DNA from: Lachnospiraceae bacterium
Lineage (GTDB): Bacteria; Bacillota; Clostridia; Lachnospirales; Lachnospiraceae
Reading direction: 5' to 3'
Assembly: GCA_017964745.1 (NCBI GenBank)
Contig: JAGCRJ010000236.1
Location: 1-8,058 of the forward strand
Length of the DNA: 8,058 bases
The notes beneath the pieces were generated by a model, which was given only the letters and a program-made list of their open reading frames with translations, ran no database searches and was not told the DNA's origin. Below are positions 1 to 5,038 of this stretch, piece after piece. Within the stretch, counting starts at the first letter, position 1. Every line of letters begins with the position of its first letter. The position numbers and the translations under genes are program-made.

Positions 1-40
1 GGTGAACGGAGGAACCGTCCCCTCGTTCACCCCTGTTCAC
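1..40. repeat. REP-like palindrome with GGGACGGTTCC core
   Basis: The 8-bp arms GGTGAACG (1-8) and CGTTCACC (24-31) are perfect inverted complements. Inside them AGG (10-12) can pair with CCT (21-23) around the loop. On the minus strand the centre reads GGGGACGGTTCC. An extra half arm, GTTCAC, follows at 35-40. From memory, hairpins with a GGGACGGTTC core and GTGAAC- or GTGACAC-type arms recur in intergenic regions of clostridial genomes and resemble REP elements mobilised by RAYT (TnpA_REP) transposases; no transposase is visible here. The element sits against the 3' end of the nuclease-helicase gene, whose stop codon lies in the outer half arm. It could act as a hairpin at the mRNA end, but no U-tract is visible. 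It may continue beyond the window edge. Confidence 0.6.
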
Positions 41-1530
41 TTCTGGAGTATCGTGTATATCTGCTCCGTGAGCTGTATGTTGCCTTCAATGACAAGTGCG
101 ATCATTTTCTTGGCACGGGAAAGGCCGTGGAACAGATTCATGATCCTTGCGGTTTCGGCCTGGGTTTCGGACTCCTTATTCCTTAAGAATCCCTTCTCAT
201 CATAGTAAAAAGAATCATCAAGGAGCATCACAACCTTGTCGAATTCCTTTCCGGTGACGGATTCCGATTCTATGCGTGTAAGCACTTCGCCGGGAAAACT
301 CTCTGTCTCACCTATATCGATGCCGAGCCCACGGTCCCAGATGAAAATATAACCTTCTCTTTCGTAGAAGCGGATAAGGTTCATCGCTTCATCCATGTCT
401 GCACCGTACACGACCGATACATTCGGATACTCCCTTTTATACATCTTCGATGCGGAAAGGAAGGTGCGGAGGAATGTCGAAAGCTCGTTGTTCATCCTGA
501 TCTTGTTGGTCAGCTTAAAGCCCGTGAAATCCTCACGCTTTTCAAAGACCACCGCACCGATGCCGAGTCTTTCCTTTTCGGATACGCAGAGTGCATCGTC
601 ATACGAAATTATAACGGGAGCGTTCCACTTCGCTGCGTATTCGCATATGGTATCAAAAGCCTTCTCTCCCATGCCGTGGCCTTCATCGATAAATATGGCG
701 GAATAATTCTTTTCCACAGGCGGGACGGTATTCTTTTCACAATAATAGAAATCGATCCTCTTAAGACGTTCATCAAGCTCACGGAGTTCGCTTCTGTGCG
801 ATCCGAAATGAAACAGACAGACCGGTGTCTTACGCGACATGCTCATTGCGATGTCGTACAGAAGGATCGTCTTTCCCGTTCCCGGAAGCCCGGTAAATCC
901 CTGAAGGTTACGTCCGTCGGAAATATTCCTGAGTATCTGCTTTTTAATGTCACGCTGCTGGAAGGTAAGGAAGTATTCCTGGCGCAGGAATCTTCCGGGA
1001 TCGGTTATCGGTGAGATCAGATACCTGTCTTCCTTGAAAAGTTCCTCGATATCCCCGGTGTATATGCCGTCCTGATTGTCCAGGAGCACACCGAGCTCTT
1101 CGAATGTGCTTTCTATAAGCCTTCCGCTGTTTGAAAGCCTTACGAGCCTGTCCTGCCCGCTTATATAGGTGTAATAGTATACAGGCTTCCCCAGGGTTGA
1201 GAGATAGTATCTGTTCTGAATGAGCTGGCTTCGTATCGCTTCGTTCGATACGTTGCCGCTCTTAAGTTCGATGTTGACGATCTGGTCATCCGCGATGCGT
1301 ATAAGATCGAATTCTTTTCCGAGCTTTTGCATCGTGTAAGAGTAATAGAATGTGAGCAGACAGGCATCGGAGCATACGGACTGCAGTCTTTCCGAAAAAA
1401 GTCTGAGCCCCTCCGTTTCCCATTCGCGGATCTTAATGTATCTTCCGCGCCCGGACATCTGCCTTTCAACCTTTGACATCAGCTCGGGATCATTTAACCT
1501 TGTAAGCGCATAGATGTTTATAGGTTTCAT
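37..1530 (-). CDS. Nuclease-helicase fusion: PD-(D/E)xK (NERD-like) domain plus DUF2075/SF1-type ATPase
   Basis: This 497-residue cytoplasmic protein has no signal peptide or membrane segment. Residues about 60-125 carry a PD-(D/E)xK nuclease signature: EFD at 73-75, then IELKSG with E88 and K90, followed by a Q/Y-rich helix (102-110). The ATPase part begins near a Q-motif-like FQQRD (190-194). It has Walker A GLPGTGKT (214-221), Walker B AIFIDEGH (278-285), a motif III-like ISYDDA (308-313), TNKIRMNNEL (341-350), VTGKEFDKVV (425-434, motif V) and HGLSRAKK (468-475, motif VI). All key residues look intact, so both nuclease and ATP-driven translocation or unwinding are plausible on DNA or RNA. 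Specific function is unknown; repair or anti-phage defence is inference from the architecture. The gene stands alone with its own promoter. No Shine-Dalgarno sequence precedes ATG 1530. A later start at M25 (ATG 1458) has an AAAGG about 11 nt upstream, but residues 4-24 look like real protein, so 1530 is preferred. Confidence 0.82.
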   Translation of the reverse strand: MKPINIYALTRLNDPELMSKVERQMSGRGRYIKIREWETEGLRLFSERLQSVCSDACLLTFYYSYTMQKLGKEFDLIRIADDQIVNIELKSGNVSNEAIRSQLIQNRYYLSTLGKPVYYYTYISGQDRLVRLSNSGRLIESTFEELGVLLDNQDGIYTGDIEELFKEDRYLISPITDPGRFLRQEYFLTFQQRDIKKQILRNISDGRNLQGFTGLPGTGKTILLYDIAMSMSRKTPVCLFHFGSHRSELRELDERLKRIDFYYCEKNTVPPVEKNYSAIFIDEGHGMGEKAFDTICEYAAKWNAPVIISYDDALCVSEKERLGIGAVVFEKREDFTGFKLTNKIRMNNELSTFLRTFLSASKMYKREYPNVSVVYGADMDEAMNLIRFYEREGYIFIWDRGLGIDIGETESFPGEVLTRIESESVTGKEFDKVVMLLDDSFYYDEKGFLRNKESETQAETARIMNLFHGLSRAKKMIALVIEGNIQLTEQIYTILQK

Positions 1531-1536
1531 GATATA

Positions 1537-1565
1537 AGTATGAAACTAAAAGGCTGAGATTTCAA
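1537..1565 (-). promoter_or_regulatory. Predicted promoter of the nuclease-helicase gene
   Basis: On the minus strand a -35 TTGAAA (1565-1560) is followed by a 17-bp spacer and a -10 CATACT (1542-1537), which matches TATAAT at four of six positions. The last base of the -10 box is 7 nt from the A of ATG 1530, so the predicted start of transcription falls on or next to the start codon. It lies just downstream of the terminator of the preceding same-strand unit, as expected for an independent gene. Predicted by eye only. Confidence 0.45.
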
Positions 1566-1572
1566 ACTCTTT

Positions 1573-1610
1573 TACACAATAAAATGAGGCAGTCCTTTCA
1601 GACTGCCTCA
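1573..1610 (-). terminator. Rho-independent terminator of the lipoprotein operon
   Basis: The arms TGAGGCAGTC (1585-1594) and GACTGCCTCA (1601-1610) form a perfect 10-bp stem with a 6-nt loop. On the minus strand the stem is followed by TTTTATTGTGT. The plus-strand side has no T-tract, so the terminator acts on the minus-strand unit ending at 1643. Confidence 0.85.
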
Positions 1611-1620
1611 AGTCCCCCCG

Positions 1621-1643
1621 AATAAAACCCTTTCGGGATTATT
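1621..1643 (-). terminator. Second hairpin with GAAA tetraloop just after the small ORF
   Basis: On the minus strand AATAATCCC and GGGTTTTATT fold around a GAAA tetraloop, giving about nine pairs with one U-U mismatch. The 3' arm is itself U-rich. It overlaps the last base of the small ORF's stop codon and lies 10 bp before the stronger terminator at 1585-1610. It may be a weak tandem terminator or an mRNA 3'-end stabilising hairpin. Confidence 0.45.
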
Positions 1644-1831
1644 CAGTTCATTCTGACTGCCCAGGCGAAGTAAAGCGTAAGAATTATGAACGCAGCCGAT
1701 GCAAATGCAAGCAGAATGCATACGATCATTGCGATCATCTTCGCCATTTTGTTTTCTTTTATCTGCGTGGTAACATAAACGATCCCGAATATGCTGCACA
1801 GCAGAATCAGAGCGGCTAAGGTCATTACCAT
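1643..1831 (-). CDS. Small membrane protein, two transmembrane segments
   Basis: A 62-residue protein with hydrophobic segments at about 4-20 and 32-54, joined by a short polar loop (TTQIKENKMAK, 21-31) that is net positive and so probably cytoplasmic. No known family is recognised. The start ATG at 1831 has AGGAG 8 nt upstream and lies 11 bp after the stop of the preceding lipoprotein gene, so it is the fourth and last gene of that operon. An in-frame ATG two codons later would hardly change the product. An overlapping frame (1608-1799) lacks a comparable ribosome binding site and membrane pattern. The protein might associate with the lipoproteins at the membrane, but only the gene order supports that. 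Confidence 0.75.
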   Translation of the reverse strand: MVMTLAALILLCSIFGIVYVTTQIKENKMAKMIAMIVCILLAFASAAFIILTLYFAWAVRMN

Positions 1832-1842
1832 GGATTTATCTC

Positions 1843-2712
1843 CTACTGGTCAAGTCTCTCAAACATTGTATCTCCGTCGATTCCGTCATCCTCGGTGTTA
1901 TCGCTTTCCCATCCGAGCATTCCGCCCTCGGTCATATAGAATCTTCCGGTACCGTTATCGTATATGTCCTCGTCTTCATAGCCGCCGTCTTCATCGTATG
2001 TACGGTGATAATAAAGTGCATCGGTATATACGAGTTCATCGCCGCTTTCGCCGTAGGTAGCACCGGTGATGGCCCATACGGATTCATCGGAAGCACTGTT
2101 AGACCAGTTGACAACGATGCTGTAGCTGTCTTCGGATTCCTTGGATATCTCGATAAGGCATCTTCCGAAATCGGGCTCGGTGTATCTTCCGGTGAAATCA
2201 ACAACGCCCTCTTCGCCGATGTCATCAACGACATTGGGATTGGGATATGCCGAGAATGCATCATATGCAAAATCCTTAACATCCGAATCATAGATATAGC
2301 TGAATCTGCGGTCTACGGTATTCTCAGTACCTACGACAAACACGATATCGGTATTGTCATCGCCGGTATTATCAATAAATTCGATCGAAAGCTTCTCATA
2401 CTCTTCGTCGGAAAGCTTCTCGGGAAAGTCAATGGTCTTGAACAGCTCCTGGTTCTCCCGGTCATAATAGAGCTCTGCTCTGTCAGCAAAAAGACATACG
2501 CATACATCGGTGTCGGTTCCGTCAAGAGAAAGGGTTCCGTAATCATCGATGGTTCCCCAGGTTCTCCAGTCAGCTCCATCAAGCTGCTGGTCATTTGATG
2601 AACCTCCGTTACTTCCTCCGTTGTTCACATCAGCCGCACCTCCGCATCCGCAGATACTGAGAACGCATGCGGCTCCGATCGCAAAAAGTTTTGTAAAAAT
2701 CTTTATCTTCAT
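1843..2712 (-). CDS. Secreted acidic lipoprotein of unknown function
   Basis: A 289-residue predicted lipoprotein. It has a basic N-terminus (MKIKIFTK), a hydrophobic stretch (10-20) and cysteines at 21 and 23; ICGC with C23 is the more likely lipobox. A Gly/Ser/Asn linker (29-45) precedes a Tyr-, Asp- and Glu-rich mature part. Residues 172-280 contain FTGRY, IVVNWSN, WAITG and GTGRFYMTEGGMLGW, a beta-strand pattern that I associate with uncharacterised clostridial lipoproteins. An upstream TTG at 2727 is in frame, but the ribosome binding site AGGGAG (2724-2719) lies inside that extension and 6 nt before ATG 2712, so 2712 is chosen. The gene starts 11 bp after the stop of the previous lipoprotein gene and is followed at 11 bp by the small membrane protein. 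The product is expected on the outer face of the membrane; its ligand is unknown. Confidence 0.85.
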   Translation of the reverse strand: MKIKIFTKLFAIGAACVLSICGCGGAADVNNGGSNGGSSNDQQLDGADWRTWGTIDDYGTLSLDGTDTDVCVCLFADRAELYYDRENQELFKTIDFPEKLSDEEYEKLSIEFIDNTGDDNTDIVFVVGTENTVDRRFSYIYDSDVKDFAYDAFSAYPNPNVVDDIGEEGVVDFTGRYTEPDFGRCLIEISKESEDSYSIVVNWSNSASDESVWAITGATYGESGDELVYTDALYYHRTYDEDGGYEDEDIYDNGTGRFYMTEGGMLGWESDNTEDDGIDGDTMFERLDQ

Positions 2713-2723
2713 AGTATTCTCCC

Positions 2724-3530
2724 TCAACCCTGTCCTTCTGCAGGAACAAGTCTTTCGCTTCCGCCGTTTCCGAAATAGATGATATCTTCCTCGCGCTCAC
2801 CGGTATAGCAGCCCTGCCAGTAATTGTTTCCGCCTTCAAAGAAAGAATATATGGGAGTGTATGAATCTTCACCGGGATATTCCTCAAGTTCGATAAGGAT
2901 CACACCATCACGGAATGAATCATCTCCGTAAAAACGGATCTCATATGTTCCGTCCTGATAAATGCGGATAAACGCGATGTCATCATATAATTCGGGATTG
3001 TCGGTATTCTGTTCCTGATAGACCCATTCGCCTGCAATGTCATTAAATCCGATCTCCTCTGCAAGCTCGTTAGGGAATCTTGCAGGAAGATGACCTACCT
3101 GATAATAGAGTTCCTGGTAAGTTTCATCAAACAGATCTCCTTCATCGGTTATGGTGAAAGTTGTCAATAACTCGCCGTCCGGATCATAAACATCAAAGCT
3201 GTTTTCGCTCTCGGCATAAAGGGTTCCCTCATCAACGGTTTCACCGTCCAGATCAACTGCATACCAGAAGAGTCCCTCGGTCACGAACCAGGTGTCATGA
3301 CTCTTTCCGTAGATCCAGACGCTCTCCGGGATATCAAAAACATGATCGGGAGAGACAATCTCTTCCTCTTCATCTTCGATCACATCTTCGTCCTCCACAG
3401 GTTCTTCCTCTTCTGTTTCTTCCTCAACGGAAATGGGAGGCTCCTCGGTAACTTCTGCGGTTCCGCCGCATGCGGCAAGTGCACCGACCATCATTCCGGC
3501 CAAAAGCACAGCCAAAAACTTCTTTTTCAT
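2724..3530 (-). CDS. Secreted acidic lipoprotein with Glu-rich linker
   Basis: A 268-residue predicted lipoprotein. The signal peptide MKKKFLAVLLAGMMVGALAAC has a clear lipobox LAAC, with C21 lipidated. Residues 28-58 are a very acidic, mostly Glu linker. Two beta-rich segments follow. The first (about 70-145) contains DIPESVWIYG and TFTITDEGDLF. The second (about 164-265) contains DIAGEWVYQE, FIRIYQDGTYEIRFYGD and NYWQGCY. The G-x-W start followed by an F-x-x-x-DGTY strand resembles lipocalin-like or similar small beta-barrel domains, and resembles the domains of the neighbouring lipoprotein at 3554-4327. AAGGAG lies 10 nt before ATG 3530. It is the second gene of the operon, 23 bp after the first and 11 bp before the third. 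No enzyme motif was seen; a binding or envelope-stress role is conceivable but unsupported. Confidence 0.87.
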   Translation of the reverse strand: MKKKFLAVLLAGMMVGALAACGGTAEVTEEPPISVEEETEEEEPVEDEDVIEDEEEEIVSPDHVFDIPESVWIYGKSHDTWFVTEGLFWYAVDLDGETVDEGTLYAESENSFDVYDPDGELLTTFTITDEGDLFDETYQELYYQVGHLPARFPNELAEEIGFNDIAGEWVYQEQNTDNPELYDDIAFIRIYQDGTYEIRFYGDDSFRDGVILIELEEYPGEDSYTPIYSFFEGGNNYWQGCYTGEREEDIIYFGNGGSERLVPAEGQG

Positions 3531-3553
3531 TTCTTCATATCTCCTTAAATTTT

Positions 3554-4327
3554 TTAATTACCTACTTCATCAAGGATCCACTGATCGACGTAATCATCCG
3601 TGGTGGTTCTGAACAGTCCGTCGCAGGGATCGTAAAGAAGATAATCCGTATCAAACAACAAAAACGAATCTGTTTCACCGGAGGGAACATATGTCAGTTC
3701 AACATACGCGCCGTCATAAGTATATGTTCCCCACTCAATGTAACCGTTATCCCTGTTGCAGTAGAAATCCCAGTTCGAAGTGAAGATGAACCAGTCATTG
3801 GGAGGCGTATTATTTCCCTGCCAGTAACCTATGATATCGGACTGAAGATCATAGTCATCGTCATCATCGTCATCATTATCATCATCTGAAGACAGGGAAG
3901 CTTCAAGCTCCGACAACTCAAGTACCTTCATGAATTCGGTTCCGTCATTGTCTGTGAGAAGTCCTCTCGAATATTCAAATTCCCAATGATAATGGTCTTC
4001 AGGGCCATTGAGAATAAGATTGCTTCCGTCAAACTCATAAGTACCTTCTTCACTCATTCCGCCATCCGAACTGTAATGATATGTTCCGTCAGGATAAAAG
4101 GTAAACTCCAGTACAAATACATTCTCTCCCCTCCAGACTCCGAGCAGTTCATCATCTTCGTCCAAAGAAGCCTCGGTATAATCCGGATCACTGTCAGACT
4201 CATCCCAGTCGGTATCGTAATCTTCATCGTATTCGACGTCATCAATATCGACATCCGCACTTGATCCGCATGCTGTAAATACGGATAATGCGAGGACTCC
4301 CATGAGCATGGCAATTTTCTTTTTCAT
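3554..4327 (-). CDS. Secreted lipoprotein with two repeated lipocalin-like domains joined by a poly-Asp linker
   Basis: A 257-residue predicted lipoprotein, first gene of the operon. The signal peptide ends at FTAC with C20 lipidated, followed by an Asp-rich linker (26-60). Domain 1 (about 61-138) starts LLGVWRGEN and contains FTFYPDGTYHY and EEGTYEFDG. Domain 2 (about 165-245) starts IIGYWQGNN and contains IFTSNWDFY and EWGTYTYDG. These matching blocks indicate an internal duplication of a small beta-barrel-like domain. An almost pure Asp run (148-158) joins them. An in-frame ATG at 4348 would add MRRIYIY, but that extension contains the ribosome binding site AGGAGG (4345-4340), which lies 12 nt before ATG 4327, so the shorter form is preferred. 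The function is not recognised. It probably sits outside the cell, anchored to the membrane. Confidence 0.85.
   Translation of the reverse strand: MKKKIAMLMGVLALSVFTACGSSADVDIDDVEYDEDYDTDWDESDSDPDYTEASLDEDDELLGVWRGENVFVLEFTFYPDGTYHYSSDGGMSEEGTYEFDGSNLILNGPEDHYHWEFEYSRGLLTDNDGTEFMKVLELSELEASLSSDDDNDDDDDDDYDLQSDIIGYWQGNNTPPNDWFIFTSNWDFYCNRDNGYIEWGTYTYDGAYVELTYVPSGETDSFLLFDTDYLLYDPCDGLFRTTTDDYVDQWILDEVGN
3854..3886 (-). repeat. Near-perfect GAT/GAC codon run (poly-Asp)
   Basis: Eleven consecutive codons are GAT or GAC apart from one AAT, giving ten Asp and one Asn (residues 148-158 of the lipoprotein). The DNA is a trinucleotide-repeat-like tract that falls between the two repeated domains. Gain or loss of whole codons would change only linker length. 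Confidence 0.8.
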
Positions 4328-4370
4328 ATATATATAAATCCTCCTCATATAGAATCTTTACACGATGTCG

Positions 4371-4376
4371 ATTATA
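4371..4376 (-). promoter_or_regulatory. Predicted -10 box of the lipoprotein operon
   Basis: A perfect TATAAT on the minus strand would start transcription near 4364, giving a leader of about 37 nt. No good -35 hexamer is found at 16-18 bp (the sequence there is TATCCT or ATCCTC), which suggests a weak or activator-dependent promoter. The palindrome at 4381-4392 lies in the spacer. Confidence 0.45.
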
Positions 4377-4380
4377 AAGA

Positions 4381-4392
4381 CTCATATATGAG
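4381..4392. promoter_or_regulatory. Perfect 12-bp palindrome, possible operator
   Basis: CTCATATATGAG reads the same on both strands and lies just upstream of the predicted -10 box of the lipoprotein operon. A related half site, CTCATAT, is at 4344-4350. Dimeric regulators often bind such palindromes; the adjacent LuxR-type regulator is a candidate, by proximity only. Confidence 0.4.
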
Positions 4393-4432
4393 GAGGATAC
4401 ATCCTAAAAGTATAATTATTTTTCAAGCGCAC

Positions 4433-5038
4433 TCAGGCCAGAAAACGCCTTATATCTCCGCGTTTTTCAAGTCCTAGTTTTTCCTTCACGGAAGCGACAA
4501 GCTTCTTGGTATAAGGCATCGATATGTGCAGAATGTCACAGATCTCACGGTCGGAACGGAATTCCGCCATAAGCCTTGCCGTTTCGAGTTCTCTTTCGGT
4601 AAGAGGATCGGGGATGGATGTGATGAGGCTTTCGTCAAGCTTACCCTTGTTCTCGACATCGGAATAAAGCTCAATGTAGTGCTGGACTCTTGCGAACAGA
4701 ACCTTGCCCGCCACAGGCTTTTTAAGGTAATCGACTACATCCATCTCAAGACCCCTGCATTCGGATACTTCATCCGTCATACCGGTAAGGAATACCACGG
4801 GGATCATCTTGAGCTTTTCACTCGCCTTAAGTCTTCCGAGCACTTCATATCCGTCCATCTCCCTCATGCCGATATCAAGAAGTATGAGGTCGGGAAGTTT
4901 ATCTGTTCTGTTCAGTTCCTCAAGCGCTTCGGCACCCGACAAAAAAGTCACGACATCATATAATGCTTCAAGCTGGTTCTTCATCAGCAGGAGCATTACG
5001 CTGTCATCATCTATTACCATTACCTGTTTACGAGTCAT
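4433..5038 (-). CDS. Response regulator, REC plus LuxR-type helix-turn-helix
   Basis: A 201-residue cytoplasmic DNA-binding response regulator. The receiver domain (about 5-122) has the acidic cluster D10-D12, phospho-acceptor D55 in LILLDIG, T85 in VVFLTG and K107 in YLKKP, so all phosphorylation residues are present. Residues 143-201 form a LuxR/NarL-type helix-turn-helix (PLTERELETARLMAEF, then REICDILHIS and KEKLGLEKR). The usual TVK-x-H of the recognition helix is replaced by YTKKL. ATG 5038 overlaps the stop of the hybrid kinase gene by 4 bp (ATGA), with an AAGGAGG about 13 nt upstream, so translation is probably coupled. It is the likely final acceptor of the kinase's phosphorelay. Its targets are unknown; the lipoprotein operon starting 105 bp downstream is a candidate. 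Confidence 0.92.
   Translation of the reverse strand: MTRKQVMVIDDDSVMLLLMKNQLEALYDVVTFLSGAEALEELNRTDKLPDLILLDIGMREMDGYEVLGRLKASEKLKMIPVVFLTGMTDEVSECRGLEMDVVDYLKKPVAGKVLFARVQHYIELYSDVENKGKLDESLITSIPDPLTERELETARLMAEFRSDREICDILHISMPYTKKLVASVKEKLGLEKRGDIRRFLA

Larger units (their letters stand above)
4338..4398. promoter_or_regulatory. Long inverted repeat covering the lipoprotein ribosome binding site
   Basis: ATCCTCCTCATAT (4338-4350) and ATATGAGGAGGAT (4386-4398) are perfect 13-bp inverted complements, extended by one inner pair (4351/4385). In minus-strand RNA the proximal arm contains the AGGAGG of the first lipoprotein gene and the distal arm contains its complement, CCTCCT. RNA that includes both arms could therefore hide the ribosome binding site. 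Confidence 0.6.

Noticed and set aside
1608..1799. An overlapping minus-strand frame of 63 codons near the small membrane protein.
   Set aside because: It lacks a ribosome binding site and reads through the terminator stem; the frame at 1643-1831 has a good site and two membrane segments.
2005..2598. A 197-codon plus-strand open frame opposite a lipoprotein gene.
   Set aside because: It is antisense to a convincing lipoprotein gene with a signal peptide and ribosome binding site, and has no supported start of its own.
2713..2727. A five-codon N-terminal extension of the third lipoprotein starting at TTG 2727.
   Set aside because: The ribosome binding site AGGGAG lies inside this extension, so it must be upstream of the true start at 2712.
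4394..4405. A small palindrome, AGGATACATCCT, that might be a terminator of the regulator gene.
   Set aside because: Only five base pairs with a two-base centre, and no U-tract follows on the minus strand.
4411..4416. A TATAAT on the plus strand between the regulator and the lipoprotein genes.
   Set aside because: No plus-strand gene follows and no -35 box lies at a suitable distance; it is probably chance in AT-rich DNA.
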